DNA of 64,000 bases from Phytopseudomonas argentinensis (GCF_900113905.1 NZ_FORC01000001.1:1362060-1426059), one strand, 5' to 3'. Counted from the first letter of the stretch, positions 8,721 to 20,237 are shown. A program made the numbers and translations. Notes: generated from the sequence alone by a model not told the origin.

Positions 8721-9599
8721 ATGCCCGCATTTCTCGATAAAGCCCTGCGCGAGCTTGGTCGCCGGTTTAGCCGTCAGCCTGAATCAGCTGCCACGCTCAT
8801 CGAGCGCTACCAGACCAAGAATCAGCAGTTGGCAGCGCGCATTGCGCTGCTGCCAGACCGCGAACGGCTCGATTCGATTCGCGAACAAGCGCCAGCGGTC
8901 TCCAGGTTGCTACGCGACCTGGCGCCGCTCATTGGTCCGCAAAGCAACGGCCTTGCCCTGCAGGACCAGATTGTCCAGGAGTTCGAGCGCCTGGGCTGGC
9001 AGCCCATGCTGGTGGGGTACAAGGGTTATCCCGCGGCCGTACCGATTTCGATTGGCAAAGCCGTTCTGAGCGGCTTTCCGACAGCCAATCCGCTACCCGA
9101 CAACGCTCTAGTGACCATAGAGATGGTTGCAGCCTCAAGCACCGCCTACCTGGCACAAAGCTGGACCTTTGCAGGCGCGAAGGCCGAAGCAAAGCAGCTC
9201 GCACTGCTCGAGACAGGACGCCAGGCGCTCAAGGCCGGCGTAGCCTGCATTCGGCCAGGAGAACGTGTAGACGCTATTGGCGATGCGATAGCCGAGGTAC
9301 TCGATGCCCATGACCTGCAGCCTGTCATCGAATATTCAGGCCATGGGATGGGCAAGGATCGTATGCAGTCACCCTTGATTCTCTGCTACCGGAATAATTA
9401 TTCAAAAAACGAGCGCCTTCAGGTGGGCCAAATTCTCAACGTCCTGGTCCCTGCCAAGCCGGGCGTAAGGGGCGTACGGTTCGACACCCAAAATTTCCAA
9501 GAGGTTTTTACTCAGGACGGTAAGGAGGCGGTGGTGTTCTCAGCGATGGTGGAGGTGACTCAAGAAGGTCACCGGTTGCTCAGTGAATGGGTGGACTAG
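8721..9599 (+). CDS. Methionine-aminopeptidase-like (M24 fold) protein lacking metal ligands
   Basis: A 292-residue protein that aligns along the C-terminal two thirds with type I methionine aminopeptidase: GYPAAVPISIGKAVLSGFP matches the GYPKSVCISINEVVCHGIP region, and SGHGMG matches CGHGIG. Read against E. coli MetAP, His79 is Ser117, Asp97 is Glu134, Asp108 is Ala145, Glu204 is Leu242 and Glu235 is Ser274. Only His171 (here His208) survives, so a normal dinuclear metal site cannot form. The N-terminal 90 residues are a helical extension. ATG 8721 is preferred because AAGGA lies seven bases upstream; starts at 8655 and 8688 are in frame but lack such a site. It is monocistronic, convergent with topB. 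It is probably a pseudo-peptidase with a binding or regulatory role; function unknown. Confidence 0.75.
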   Translation: MPAFLDKALRELGRRFSRQPESAATLIERYQTKNQQLAARIALLPDRERLDSIREQAPAVSRLLRDLAPLIGPQSNGLALQDQIVQEFERLGWQPMLVGYKGYPAAVPISIGKAVLSGFPTANPLPDNALVTIEMVAASSTAYLAQSWTFAGAKAEAKQLALLETGRQALKAGVACIRPGERVDAIGDAIAEVLDAHDLQPVIEYSGHGMGKDRMQSPLILCYRNNYSKNERLQVGQILNVLVPAKPGVRGVRFDTQNFQEVFTQDGKEAVVFSAMVEVTQEGHRLLSEWVD

Positions 9600-9672
9600 A
9601 AGCCTCTGGGCCGAGATTAACCACGTCGCAATCAGCCCCGGGATGTCGCCGCGCCTACCAGCACTCAAGCTT

Positions 9673-11607
9673 CTACTTCGTCGCACGCGGTGCCTTGCGC
9701 GATGATCGGCCGCCCTTGCCAGCACTGCCCTTGCGCTTACCTCGCCACGCCGGCTTGCCGCCCGGCGGCGGGCCACTGATGGTCAGTTGCAGCCCCCGGC
9801 AGCGTTCGATCTGCTTGGCCATCCAGGCCGACTGCTTGGCGACGAAATCTTCAAGCGGCATCTCGCCACTCTGCACCATGTCCAGTGCCTGCTCCCAGAT
9901 CGCCGTGGTGCCGGGGTCGGCAATCGCCCGCGGTACTGCATCGATCAGACCGAACGCCGCCGAGGTGGCCGCCAGCGCCTTGCCCTGCTTGCTCAGGTAA
10001 CCGCGGTCGATCAGTCCCTGGATGATCCCGGCGCGGGTGGCTTCGGTGCCGATGCCGGTGGTGTCCTTGAGCTTCTGCTTGAGCAGCGGATCCTCGACCA
10101 GCCGCGCGACGTTCTTCATGGCCTGGATCAGGTCGCCCTCGGTGAACGGCTTGGGCGGCTGGGTGAATTGATCCTTGAGGGTCACCTCGCGGACCCTGCA
10201 CTGCTGGCCTTCTCGCAACGCAGGCAGTGCCTGGGGCGCTGGCGTCTCGCGGCCCCTGGCAGGCGCAAGGGCTTCAGGCAGTGCGCGTTTCCAGCCTGGC
10301 TCGACGATCTGTTTGCCGACGGCGCGCAGATCATGGCCGGCGCAATCGAAATCCGCCTGGGTGCGGTCGTATTCGTGGTTGGGCAGGAACTGCGCCAGGT
10401 AGCGGGCGCGGATCAGCTCGTAGACTGCGCGTGGCCGGCCGCTCAGCCGCGCCAGGCCGCCGGCGGCCAGGGTCGGGATGATGCCGTGGTGCGCGCTGAC
10501 CTTGGCATCGTTCCAGGCCCGCGAACGGCGCCCGGCCTGGGTGTGCGCCAGCACCTCGCGTAGCGCCGGGTCGGCCTGCCCCAGCGCAGCCAGAATGGTC
10601 GGCGCTTCGGCGTGCTGGCTCAACGGCAGGTAGCCGCAGTCGCTGCGCGGGTAGGTGATCAGCTTGTCGGTCTCGTAGAGTTTCTGGGCGATGTCCAGGG
10701 TTTCCTGGGCGCCCAGGCCGAGCTTCTTCGAGCACACCTGCTGCAGGGTACCGAGATCGAACAGCAACGGCGGCGCTTCACGCATGCGTTCGGTCTTCAA
10801 CTTTTTCAGCACGGCATGCTCGGCGCCCTGCATGGCCTCGGCGGCGCGCTGCGCCACCGCTTGCTTGAGGCAGCGGCCCTGCTCGTCGCAGTCGTCCTGG
10901 GGCGCGCGCCACCCGGCGGTGAACGGCGTGCCATTGCCATCGAGGGTGACGTCGATGGCCCAGAACGGCACTGGCACGAAGTCGGCGATGCTGCGGTCAC
11001 GGTCCACCACCAGGCGCAGGGTCGGCGTCTGCACGCGGCCGACCGGCAGCACGCCCTGATAGCCGGACTTGCGCCCCAGAAGGGTGAACAGGCGGCTCAT
11101 GTTCATGCCGATCAACCAGTCGGCCCGCGAGCGACCGAGCGCCGACTGGTAGAGGTTGTAGGTACTGGCGCCGGGCTTGAGCGCGGCCAGGGCCTTGCGG
11201 ATCGAGGCGTCGTCCAGCGCCGACAGCCACAGGCGCTGGATCGGCCCGCGGTAGCGGCAATGGTCGAGCAGTTCGCGGGCGATCATCTCGCCTTCGCGGT
11301 CGGCATCGGTGGCGATCACCAGTTCGCCGGCTTCGCCGAGCAGGCGCTTGACCGCTTTGAACTGCGCGGCGGTCTTGGGCTTGATGCGCATTTTCCATTG
11401 CTGCGGCACGATCGGCAGGTCGTCCAGCACCCAGCGCTTATAGCGTGCGTCGTAGGCATCCGGCGGTGCGGTTTCGAGCAGGTGACCGATGCACCAAGTG
11501 ACCGTCACGCCACTGCCCAACCAGCAGCCATCGCCACGCCGCGTGGCACCGAGCACGCTGGCGATGTCTTTGGCTTGTGAGGGTTTTTCGCAGAGAAACA
11601 GACGCAT
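9673..11607 (-). CDS. topB: DNA topoisomerase III
   Basis: A 644-residue type IA topoisomerase, close to the 653 residues of E. coli TopB. The TOPRIM domain starts with RLFLCEKPSQA (Glu7) and carries DADREGE (Asp101, Asp103, Glu105). The active-site tyrosine is Tyr319 in ITYPRSD. The C-terminus is a Lys/Arg/Gly-rich tail with no zinc-finger cysteine repeats, as expected for TopB rather than TopA. It resolves recombination and replication intermediates by single-strand passage. The start at 11607 is set by homology; the open frame extends 64 codons further, but that part runs over the divergent xseB gene. A LexA-like palindrome lies 39 bases upstream. The gene is divergent from xseB. Confidence 0.95.
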   Translation of the reverse strand: MRLFLCEKPSQAKDIASVLGATRRGDGCWLGSGVTVTWCIGHLLETAPPDAYDARYKRWVLDDLPIVPQQWKMRIKPKTAAQFKAVKRLLGEAGELVIATDADREGEMIARELLDHCRYRGPIQRLWLSALDDASIRKALAALKPGASTYNLYQSALGRSRADWLIGMNMSRLFTLLGRKSGYQGVLPVGRVQTPTLRLVVDRDRSIADFVPVPFWAIDVTLDGNGTPFTAGWRAPQDDCDEQGRCLKQAVAQRAAEAMQGAEHAVLKKLKTERMREAPPLLFDLGTLQQVCSKKLGLGAQETLDIAQKLYETDKLITYPRSDCGYLPLSQHAEAPTILAALGQADPALREVLAHTQAGRRSRAWNDAKVSAHHGIIPTLAAGGLARLSGRPRAVYELIRARYLAQFLPNHEYDRTQADFDCAGHDLRAVGKQIVEPGWKRALPEALAPARGRETPAPQALPALREGQQCRVREVTLKDQFTQPPKPFTEGDLIQAMKNVARLVEDPLLKQKLKDTTGIGTEATRAGIIQGLIDRGYLSKQGKALAATSAAFGLIDAVPRAIADPGTTAIWEQALDMVQSGEMPLEDFVAKQSAWMAKQIERCRGLQLTISGPPPGGKPAWRGKRKGSAGKGGRSSRKAPRATK

Positions 11608-11645
11608 TGGCTCGGGCCAGCAGGAAATGGATAGCGGCAAGAATA

Positions 11646-11661
11646 CTGTATATCCATACAA
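11646..11661. promoter_or_regulatory. LexA-box-like palindrome upstream of topB
   Basis: The 16-mer CTGTATATCCATACAA matches the gammaproteobacterial LexA pattern CTG-N10-CAG with one mismatch in the last triplet and the usual alternating TA core. It lies 39 bases upstream of the topB ATG and 85 bases upstream of xseB. SOS control of either gene is inferred only from this site. Confidence 0.4.
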
Positions 11662-11745
11662 ATCGCCCACCCGGATCGATTTGCTCGCAACAGAGCCCTC
11701 TGCTAGTGTCGCGGCGACCGCGAACCCGCCTGAGACCTGCTGACC

Positions 11746-11988
11746 ATGGCCCGCAAGAAAGCCGCGCTCGACTTCGAGCAATCCCTCACCGAACTGCAAA
11801 CCATCGTCGAGCGCCTGGAAAACGGCGAGCTGTCGCTTGAGGAGTCACTGAGCGCCTTCGAGCAAGGCATCGGTCTGACCCGTGAATGCCAGGCCGCCCT
11901 GACCCAGGCCGAGCAGAAGGTACAGATCCTCCTGGAGCGCGATGGCGCGCTCGAAGCGGCGCCATTCGAAACGGACGAGCCGCTATGA
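11746..11988 (+). CDS. xseB: Exodeoxyribonuclease VII small subunit
   Basis: An 80-residue protein with the full XseB pattern: [33 protein letters not shown] followed by [19 protein letters not shown]. XseB subunits coat the XseA large subunit to form the single-strand exonuclease VII. The length is typical. The stop codon overlaps the ispA start (ATGA), the usual xseB-ispA-dxs arrangement of gammaproteobacteria. xseA is not in the window. Confidence 0.97.
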   Translation: MARKKAALDFEQSLTELQTIVERLENGELSLEESLSAFEQGIGLTRECQAALTQAEQKVQILLERDGALEAAPFETDEPL

Positions 11989-12872
11989 TCGCCGCCTACC
12001 AGGCGCGCTGCCAGAAGCAGGTCGACGCCGCCCTGGAGCCGCTGTTCAGCGCCCCATGCGCCGAACTCGAGCGCCTGTATGCGGCCATGCGTTACAGCGT
12101 GTTCAACGGCGGCAAGCGGGTACGCCCGCTGCTCGCCTATGGGGCCTGTGAAGCCCTTGGCGGCACAGCACAACAGGCCGATGGCGCGGCCTGCGCAGTG
12201 GAACTGATCCACGCCTACTCCCTGGTGCATGACGACCTGCCTGCGATGGACGACGACGACCTGCGCCGCGGCCAGCCGACCACCCATATCGCCTTCGACG
12301 AAGCCACCGCCATCCTCGCCGGTGATGGCTTGCAGAGCATGGCCTTCGCGGTGCTAGCCAGCACGGAGCACAACCCGCAGAGCGCCGAGATTCGCCTGAG
12401 CATGTTCCAGGCCCTGGCCCAGGCTGCAGGCCCTGCCGGCATGGTCGGCGGCCAGGCCATCGACCTCGGCTCGGTAGGCCAGCAACTGCTGCAACCAGCG
12501 CTGGAAACCATGCATCGGCACAAGACCGGTGCGCTGATCGAAGCCAGCGTGCGCCTCGGGGCCCTGGCCAGCGGCCGTGCCGACGAGCACAGCCTGGCCG
12601 CGCTGAGCACCTATGCCCGCGCCGTCGGCCTGGCCTTCCAGGTGCAGGACGACATTCTTGACGTGGAAAGTGATACCGCGACCCTGGGCAAGACCCAGGG
12701 CAAGGACCAGGCAAACGACAAACCCACCTACCCGGCGCTGCTCGGTCTGGCCACCGCCAAGGCCTATGCCCTGGAGCTGCGCGACCAGGCGCTGCACGCG
12801 CTGCAGCCGTTCGGCGAGGCTGCCGAGCCGCTGCGCGCGCTGGCTCACTATATCGTCGAACGGCGCAACTGA
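11985..12872 (+). CDS. ispA: Farnesyl diphosphate synthase ((2E,6E)-FPP synthase)
   Basis: A 295-residue trans-isoprenyl diphosphate synthase. The first aspartate-rich motif is [10 protein letters not shown] (residues 83-92) and the second is QDDILD (about residues 220-225); [10 protein letters not shown] (residues 41-50) binds isopentenyl diphosphate. It condenses DMAPP/GPP with IPP to FPP, the precursor of undecaprenyl phosphate and ubiquinone. The ATG at 11985 overlaps the xseB stop; the frame extends upstream only inside xseB. dxs follows 118 bases downstream, so the first step of the MEP pathway and the FPP branch sit together. Confidence 0.97.
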   Translation: MIAAYQARCQKQVDAALEPLFSAPCAELERLYAAMRYSVFNGGKRVRPLLAYGACEALGGTAQQADGAACAVELIHAYSLVHDDLPAMDDDDLRRGQPTTHIAFDEATAILAGDGLQSMAFAVLASTEHNPQSAEIRLSMFQALAQAAGPAGMVGGQAIDLGSVGQQLLQPALETMHRHKTGALIEASVRLGALASGRADEHSLAALSTYARAVGLAFQVQDDILDVESDTATLGKTQGKDQANDKPTYPALLGLATAKAYALELRDQALHALQPFGEAAEPLRALAHYIVERRN

Positions 12873-12990
12873 ACCGCTGTCTATCTGACATCGCTGCTGC
12901 GGCAACCACGCCCAAGTCCTCCCTTGGGCTAGGGTCATCGCATCAGGTAGACTGCCCCACTATTTTCGAATTCTTATAACGACTCGCCTG

Positions 12991-14874
12991 ATGCCGACGA
13001 CTTTCCACGAGATTCCCCGCGAACGCCCGCTGACGCCGCTGCTCGACCGCGCCAACACGCCGGACGAATTGCGCCGCCTTGGCGAGGCCGAGCTGGAGAC
13101 CCTGGCGGATGAACTGCGCCAGTACCTGCTTTATACGGTCGGCCAGACCGGCGGGCATTTCGGTGCCGGCCTCGGGGTGATCGAACTGACCGTCGCCCTG
13201 CACTACGTCTTCGATACGCCCGACGACCGCCTGGTATGGGACGTCGGCCATCAGGCCTACCCGCACAAGATCCTTACCGGCCGCCGCGAGCGCATGGGCA
13301 GCCTGCGCCAGAAGGACGGCATCGCCGCCTTCCCGCGTCGCTCGGAGAGCGAGTACGACACCTTTGGCGTCGGCCATTCCAGCACCTCGATCAGCGCCGC
13401 ATTGGGCATGGCCATCGCCGCCCAGCGCCAGGGCAGCAAACGCAAATCGGTGGCGGTGATCGGCGACGGCGCATTGACCGCCGGCATGGCCTTCGAAGCA
13501 CTCAACCACGCAGCAGACGTGAAGGCCAACATGCTCGTGGTACTCAACGACAACGACATGTCGATCTCCAAGAACGTCGGCGGCCTGTCCAACTACCTGG
13601 CCAAGATTCTCTCCAGCCGCACCTATGCCAACGTGCGCGAGGGCAGCAAGAAGGTGCTGTCCAAGCTGCCGGGCGCCTGGGAAATCGCCCGCAAGACCGA
13701 AGAGCACGCCAAGGGCATGCTGGTCTCGGGCACCATGTTCGAAGAGCTGGGCTGGAACTACATCGGCCCCATCGACGGCCACGACCTGCCGACCCTGCTG
13801 GCCACCCTGCGCAATATGCGCGACCTGGAGGGCCTGCAGTTCCTCCACGTGGTCACCAAGAAGGGCAAGGGTTTCGCACCGGCCGAAGTCGACCCGATCG
13901 TCTACCACGCGATCTCCAAGCTGGAGCCGATCAATGCGCCGGCCAAGGTGAAGAAACCGTCCGGCCCGAAATACTCCAGCGTGTTCGGCCAGTGGCTGTG
14001 CGAAATGGCCGCCCATGACGAACGCCTGATGGCCATCACCCCGGCGATGAAGGAAGGCTCCGATCTGATCGCGTTCAGCGAACGCCACCCGGATCGCTAC
14101 TTCGACGTGGCCATCGCCGAACAGCATGCGGTGACGCTGGCCGCCGGCATGGCCTGCGAAGGTGCCAAGCCGGTGGTGGCGATCTACTCGACCTTCCTGC
14201 AGCGCGCCTACGATCAGTTGATCCACGACGTCGCAGTGCAGAACCTCGACGTGCTGTTTGCCATCGACCGCGCCGGCCTGGTCGGCGAAGACGGGCCGAC
14301 TCACGCGGGCAGCTTCGACCTCTCCTACCTTCGCTGCATCCCCGGCATGCTGATCATGACGCCGAGCGATGAAAACGAGCTGCACCACATGCTCACCACC
14401 GGTTACCAGTTCACTGGTCCGGCGGCTGTGCGCTACCCGCGCGGCAGCGGCACGAACGCGCCCATCGACCGCAAGCTGACGCCACTGCCGATCGGCAAGG
14501 GCGTAGTACGCCGGCAAGGCAAGGGCGTTGCCCTGCTGGTATTCGGCGTACAGCTGCCCGAAGCCCTGCGCGTTGGCGAAACGCTGGACGCCACGGTGGT
14601 CGACATGCGCTTCGTCAAACCCCTCGATGAAGCACTGGTCAGCGAACTGGCCGCAGGCCACGACCTGCTGGTGACCATCGAGGAAAACAGCGTGATGGGC
14701 GGCGCTGGCAGCGCCGTCAGCGAATTCCTCGCCGGCCAGGGCACCCTCAAGCCGATGCTGCACCTGGGCCTGCCCGACTACTACGTCGAGCACGCTCGCC
14801 CCGAGCAGATGCTGGCCGAATGCGGCCTGGACGAGGCCGGCATCGAGGCGGCGATTCGCGCTCGCCTCGGCTAA
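12991..14874 (+). CDS. dxs: 1-deoxy-D-xylulose-5-phosphate synthase
   Basis: A 627-residue thiamine-diphosphate enzyme, full length for Dxs. Visible landmarks are SGHF-type [19 protein letters not shown] near residue 55, [17 protein letters not shown] near residue 82, the ThDP/Mg motif [16 protein letters not shown] ending at NDN near residue 155, and the transketolase pyrimidine domain ([15 protein letters not shown]) near residue 372. It joins pyruvate and glyceraldehyde 3-phosphate in the first committed step of the MEP isoprenoid pathway. It lies in the conserved xseB-ispA-dxs block. Confidence 0.98.
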   Translation: MPTTFHEIPRERPLTPLLDRANTPDELRRLGEAELETLADELRQYLLYTVGQTGGHFGAGLGVIELTVALHYVFDTPDDRLVWDVGHQAYPHKILTGRRERMGSLRQKDGIAAFPRRSESEYDTFGVGHSSTSISAALGMAIAAQRQGSKRKSVAVIGDGALTAGMAFEALNHAADVKANMLVVLNDNDMSISKNVGGLSNYLAKILSSRTYANVREGSKKVLSKLPGAWEIARKTEEHAKGMLVSGTMFEELGWNYIGPIDGHDLPTLLATLRNMRDLEGLQFLHVVTKKGKGFAPAEVDPIVYHAISKLEPINAPAKVKKPSGPKYSSVFGQWLCEMAAHDERLMAITPAMKEGSDLIAFSERHPDRYFDVAIAEQHAVTLAAGMACEGAKPVVAIYSTFLQRAYDQLIHDVAVQNLDVLFAIDRAGLVGEDGPTHAGSFDLSYLRCIPGMLIMTPSDENELHHMLTTGYQFTGPAAVRYPRGSGTNAPIDRKLTPLPIGKGVVRRQGKGVALLVFGVQLPEALRVGETLDATVVDMRFVKPLDEALVSELAAGHDLLVTIEENSVMGGAGSAVSEFLAGQGTLKPMLHLGLPDYYVEHARPEQMLAECGLDEAGIEAAIRARLG

Positions 14875-14995
14875 ACACCTGCCTAGAGAGTCGGCCTGGC
14901 GCTCCATGAGCGGCAGGTCGAACTACGCTGCGCCCTTATCCCATCAAAGCCTGACCAGCGCCACAGGTTGGGCACATGCCATTGCCCGCTAGCGT

Positions 14996-16006
14996 CTATA
15001 CCCAGCCTTGGGCCTTGAGCTCGCTTTTCAGGTAGGCGTAGTACACCGGCGCGGCGACCAGGCCGGCGATGCCGAACGCGGCCTCGAACACCAGCATCAC
15101 CAGCAGCAGCTCCCAGGCCCGCGCCTTGATCTGCCCGCCGACGATGCGTGCGTTGAGGAAGTACTCGACCTTGTGGATCACGATCAGGTAAGCCAGTGCG
15201 CCCAGCGCTACCCAGATCGACAGCGACAGGCCGACCACGAAGATCGCGGTGTTGGAGATCAGGTTGCCAACCACCGGCAGCAGGCCGGCCACGAAGGTGA
15301 TCACGATCAACGTCTTGGTCAGCGGCAGATGCACGCCAAACAGCGGCAGCACGCCGATGAGGAAGATCGCGGTAAAGGTGGTGTTGAGCAGGGATATCTT
15401 GATCTGCGCGAAGACGATGTTGCGAAACGCCTCCACGAAACGCTGCACGCGGGTCAGCAGGGCGCCGGCCAGGGGCCTGAGTTGGTCGGGATCGGGCACG
15501 CTCTGCAAGGCGATCACCGCACCGAGGATCATACCGATCAACACGGTGACGAACATGTGCACGGCGCCCTTGCCGAGCAGTTGCAGTTCGCTGATATGCC
15601 CGCGCAGCCAGTCGTGCAGCGCCACGCGGATGTCATCGACGTTGGCCGGCAGGTACGCCACCAGCGCTTCGGGTAACTGCTCGCGGGCGCGGTCGATCAC
15701 GCCAAGCAATTTGCCCATCATCCGCCCCGGGTTGTTGAGTTCGTGCATCAACAGCGAGAAGCCGCCGGCGAAGATCAGCCCGAGCACGGCGATTACCAGC
15801 ACGCTGAGCACACCGACGGCCAGCAAACGGCCCATATTGCCCGCCAACAGGCGCTGCATCGGCCGCGCCAGGCGGTTGACCAGTTCGAACACCAGCAGGC
15901 CGGCCAACAGACTGGGCAGCAGCTTGAGGGGGAAGACCAGCAGGAGCGCGACGCCAACGATCAGGGCGCTGGCAGGGGAAAACCAGGGGGATACAGGGGC
16001 TTTCAT
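14996..16006 (-). CDS. AI-2E family (PerM-type) transporter
   Basis: A polytopic inner-membrane protein of about 336 residues with seven or eight hydrophobic segments and a central soluble loop (roughly residues 85-150), the layout of the AI-2E/PerM/TqsA family. The PVVGN, GLSLSIWVALGALAY and FEAAFGIAGLVAAPVYYAYLK segments near the end fit the family. Members export autoinducer-2 or move other solutes, often ions; the substrate here is unknown. ATG 16006 is chosen; a TTG at 16036 would add ten residues and neither has a strong ribosome-binding site. It is convergent with dxs. Confidence 0.85.
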   Translation of the reverse strand: MKAPVSPWFSPASALIVGVALLLVFPLKLLPSLLAGLLVFELVNRLARPMQRLLAGNMGRLLAVGVLSVLVIAVLGLIFAGGFSLLMHELNNPGRMMGKLLGVIDRAREQLPEALVAYLPANVDDIRVALHDWLRGHISELQLLGKGAVHMFVTVLIGMILGAVIALQSVPDPDQLRPLAGALLTRVQRFVEAFRNIVFAQIKISLLNTTFTAIFLIGVLPLFGVHLPLTKTLIVITFVAGLLPVVGNLISNTAIFVVGLSLSIWVALGALAYLIVIHKVEYFLNARIVGGQIKARAWELLLVMLVFEAAFGIAGLVAAPVYYAYLKSELKAQGWV

Positions 16007-16101
16007 AAGGTCTGCAATGAACGGGAAGGCGTTCAATCTGCCAGTTGGCGGCGCGCATTACCAGTGTCATCGCACGACTTGAACGCAGGCATTGACGGCG
16101 A

Positions 16102-16899
16102 TCACCTGGCCGGCGCCAGTACCTCGCAAAGCCGGGCCGTGGCGGCGAGCATCTGGAAGCTTGGCCGCTCCAGGCCTTTGTCCGGCAGCACGCGCAATTG
16201 CTCGCGGCGTACGGCGCGCAGCTGCGGCCAGCGCTGCCAAGACTGCAACTGGCGCGCATCACCGGTGATGATCAGCGCCGGGTCGCGCTGCAGCACAGCC
16301 TCCACACTGACCTTGGGTGCTGGCAGGTCGAGGTCGGCAAACAGGTTGCGTGCTCCGCACACCTGCAACGCATCACTGATGATCTGCCGACCGCCGACGG
16401 TATAGAGCGGTGCGTCCCACACCTGATAGAAAACCGGCAAAGGCTCGTTACGCCGATAACGCGTCCGCAGCGCTTCGAGCCCAGCGACGAAGCGATCATG
16501 CAGGCGCCGCCCCGCTTCTGGCCGGCCAAGCCGCTCGCCGATCAGCAGGAATTGCCGGGCCAGCTCATCCAGCGAGCGCGGTTCGAGCACCAGCATGGGA
16601 ATACCGAAACCTTGCAGTTGCTCGCGCTGGGCAGCGCTGACGCTGCCGGGCCACACCAGCAACAGATCCGGCTGCAGAGCGAGCAGGGTTTCCATTTCCA
16701 GATTCCCGTAGCGCCCCACGGACGGCACATGCGCCAGCGCTGCAGGACGCTCGCCCCCATCGAGCACGCCGACCAGCTTGTCGGTGGCACCCAGTTCGAG
16801 GACGATTTCACTCAGCGACGGCGCCAGGCTGACCACTCGCTCGGCAGCTGCCAGTGAGGTCGCCTGCAGCAACAGCAGCGCAAGCAACACACCGCGCAT
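16102..16899 (-). CDS. btuF: Periplasmic cobalamin (B12)-binding protein
   Basis: A 265-residue class III periplasmic binding protein. It starts with a signal peptide (hydrophobic run, then SLAAA cleavage region near residue 20) and has RVVSLAPSLSEIVLELGA, VGRYGNLEMETLLALQPDLLLVW and the later VLQRDPALIITGD region of BtuF/FepB-type proteins. It would deliver corrinoids from the outer membrane to a BtuCD ABC importer, which is not in the window. The ATG overlaps the stop of the upstream membrane protein (ATGA), and ribA precedes that, so the three genes form an operon as I recall from P. aeruginosa. Confidence 0.85.
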   Translation of the reverse strand: MRGVLLALLLLQATSLAAAERVVSLAPSLSEIVLELGATDKLVGVLDGGERPAALAHVPSVGRYGNLEMETLLALQPDLLLVWPGSVSAAQREQLQGFGIPMLVLEPRSLDELARQFLLIGERLGRPEAGRRLHDRFVAGLEALRTRYRRNEPLPVFYQVWDAPLYTVGGRQIISDALQVCGARNLFADLDLPAPKVSVEAVLQRDPALIITGDARQLQSWQRWPQLRAVRREQLRVLPDKGLERPSFQMLAATARLCEVLAPAR

Positions 16900-17312
16900 C
16901 AGAGCTGCCGGGGAACGCGGTAAAGGTAGAGCACCACGACGCTGGCCAGCGCCAGCAGAATCTGCGGCACCGCTTCCAGCCCGGCGAATACCGCCAGGGC
17001 GGCGATCCAGGTTGGTAATCCGGCCCCCAGCAAAGCAGGACGCCGGCGCTCGGCGAGGCTCAGCCAGGCGGCGGGCTCGTCGATGGTATTCAGCGCTTTG
17101 GCGAGGGCGAACAAGGCGCGCTTGTACGCGCTGAACAATGGCAGGCTGACGAACAACGAGGCCAGGCCGGCAATGAACAGCGGCATGGCCAGCACGCCCG
17201 GCTGGCGCCCGGCACCGAACAACAGATTGATCAGCAACAGCGGCGCCAGGTTCAGTGCCAGTTGCCGCCACCAGAGCAGGGCCAACCGACGCTTGACCGC
17301 GGCGCGGGTCAA
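16899..17312 (-). CDS. Uncharacterised small membrane protein of the ribA-btuF operon
   Basis: A 137-residue protein with a basic N-terminus and about four hydrophobic segments (residues 17-33, 42-61, 97-112 and 115-130). I do not recognise a family. The start is TTG at 17312, overlapping the ribA stop (TTGA); no ATG lies upstream in frame and the next one would delete the first membrane segment. The stop overlaps the btuF start. The tight coupling with btuF might hint at a membrane role in corrinoid uptake, but the sequence does not look like BtuC. Confidence 0.65.
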   Translation of the reverse strand: MTRAAVKRRLALLWWRQLALNLAPLLLINLLFGAGRQPGVLAMPLFIAGLASLFVSLPLFSAYKRALFALAKALNTIDEPAAWLSLAERRRPALLGAGLPTWIAALAVFAGLEAVPQILLALASVVVLYLYRVPRQL

Positions 17313-17926
17313 GGCCGCTCGACCTCACCCTGATGCAGCTTGCCGAGCATGTGCCCGAGCTTGCCGGCCTTGGTGGCCAGGTACTTGCTGTTGTGCGGGT
17401 TGTGCCCCAGTTGCAGCGGCACGCGGTTGGCCACCGGAATGCCCATGTCGCCGAGCGCCTTGACCTTGCGCGGGTTGTTGGTCATCAGCTTGAGCGAGGA
17501 GATGCCCAGGTGCTTGAGCATCGGCAGGCAGATCGCGTAGTCGCGCATGTCGGCACCAAAGCCCAGGCGCTCGTTGGCTTCGACGGTGTCGGCGCCGCCA
17601 TCCTGCAGCTCGTAGGCGCGGATCTTGTTGAGCAGGCCGATGCCACGGCCTTCCTGGCGCAGGTACAGCAGCACGCCGCGGCCTTCCTCGGCGATGGCAC
17701 GCAGGGCACCCTCGAGCTGAAAACCACAATCGCAGCGCAGGCTGAACAGCGCATCACCGGTCAGGCACTCGGAATGCAAGCGCCCCAGTACCGGCTCACC
17801 GTCGGCCACATTGCCGAAGGTCAGCGCGACATGCTCCTTGCCCGTGGCCTCTTCGAGAAAGCCATGCATGGTGAACACACCGAACGGAGTCGGCAGTTGG
17901 GAGGCGGCGACGAACACGACGGGCAC
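17309..17926 (-). CDS. ribA: GTP cyclohydrolase II
   Basis: A 205-residue RibA, the same length as the P. aeruginosa protein. The zinc site is visible in [20 protein letters not shown], the catalytic [21 protein letters not shown] follows, and RLMTNNP-type LMTNNPRKV closes the substrate site. It opens GTP to 2,5-diamino-6-ribosylamino-pyrimidinone phosphate for riboflavin synthesis in the cytoplasm. The start is GTG 17926, with AGGAG six bases upstream; the open frame extends 22 codons further but those residues are not RibA-like. It heads the operon with the membrane protein and btuF. Confidence 0.96.
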   Translation of the reverse strand: MPVVFVAASQLPTPFGVFTMHGFLEEATGKEHVALTFGNVADGEPVLGRLHSECLTGDALFSLRCDCGFQLEGALRAIAEEGRGVLLYLRQEGRGIGLLNKIRAYELQDGGADTVEANERLGFGADMRDYAICLPMLKHLGISSLKLMTNNPRKVKALGDMGIPVANRVPLQLGHNPHNSKYLATKAGKLGHMLGKLHQGEVERP

Positions 17927-18037
17927 CGGATGCTCCTGATAGCGGAAAGGGATGCGGATTTGCGAGGGGTGATAGTGTAACAGCAGCGTCAAGAGCCGCG
18001 TCAGCCGAATTACCGATCAAAAGGATCGAGGGCCGAC

Positions 18038-18469
18038 TCAGTCTTCGGCCTGCTCACAGTCGATGCTCACGCGACTGCCAAATACCACCCCAAGCGCCGC
18101 GAACTCACCCTTGGCGACCTCGATGATATAGCGCACCGGCGCATCGGAGCCGTGGCGCTGCAGGCTGAAGGGGCGCATGTCCACCACCTTGCGTACGTTG
18201 CCGCTGGCATCGATGAAGGCGGCCGACAGCGCGACGCGGGTGTCCTTCATCCATAGCTCGCGCAGCCCCTCATTTGGCCAGGCGAAGAGCATGCCATCGC
18301 CTACCTCGTCACGACCGGAAAGCCCCAGGGTGCGCGCCTCAGGAGTGGCGGCGAGCGGCAGGTCGCGCTCTGCGCCGGAAGGAAAGCCAACCCGGCACTC
18401 GGGCAGCTGTGCCAGTGCAGCGTTCGAGGCAAGCCCCAGGGCGACGCACAAAAGAGCTGAAGGCTTCAT
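18038..18469 (-). CDS. DUF192 family exported protein
   Basis: A 143-residue protein starting with a signal peptide (MKPSALLCVALGLASNAALAQ). The mature part shows the DUF192 pattern: ARTLGLSGRDEVGDGMLFAWPNEGLRELWMKDTRVALSAAFID region (read at about residues 45-90) and RYIIEVAKGEFAALGV. DUF192 proteins are small beta-barrel-like proteins of unknown function, usually periplasmic in bacteria. The longer open frame (to 18643) would overlap the divergent prfC start region and hide the signal peptide, so ATG 18469 is preferred. It is divergent from prfC. Confidence 0.8.
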   Translation of the reverse strand: MKPSALLCVALGLASNAALAQLPECRVGFPSGAERDLPLAATPEARTLGLSGRDEVGDGMLFAWPNEGLRELWMKDTRVALSAAFIDASGNVRKVVDMRPFSLQRHGSDAPVRYIIEVAKGEFAALGVVFGSRVSIDCEQAED

Positions 18470-18573
18470 GAGCAATCCCAGGCGTGAACAGAGTGCCGAT
18501 CCTACGCCATTAGCAGCACCGGCAACGCGACAGACGTGCGCAGCGGATGCCCCAGCGCACCCGCATTTACCGC

Positions 18574-18579
18574 TATAAT
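18574..18579 (+). promoter_or_regulatory. Possible -10 element of prfC
   Basis: A perfect TATAAT hexamer lies 56 bases upstream of the prfC ATG, with no good TTGACA at 16-18 bases spacing. Offered only as a candidate sigma-70 -10 box. Confidence 0.35.
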
Positions 18580-18635
18580 CGCGCATTTTTCCGGGCCGCC
18601 CTGGCCCGCTCACGCTTTCAAGCAGGCACGCATCC

Positions 18636-20219
<1,584 letters not shown>

Positions 20220-20237
20220 TCGCGCTTTTTCATGCTC

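Noticed and set aside
12943..14907. Long minus-strand frame (654 codons) opposite dxs
   Set aside because: Same shadow effect; dxs is unmistakable on the plus strand.
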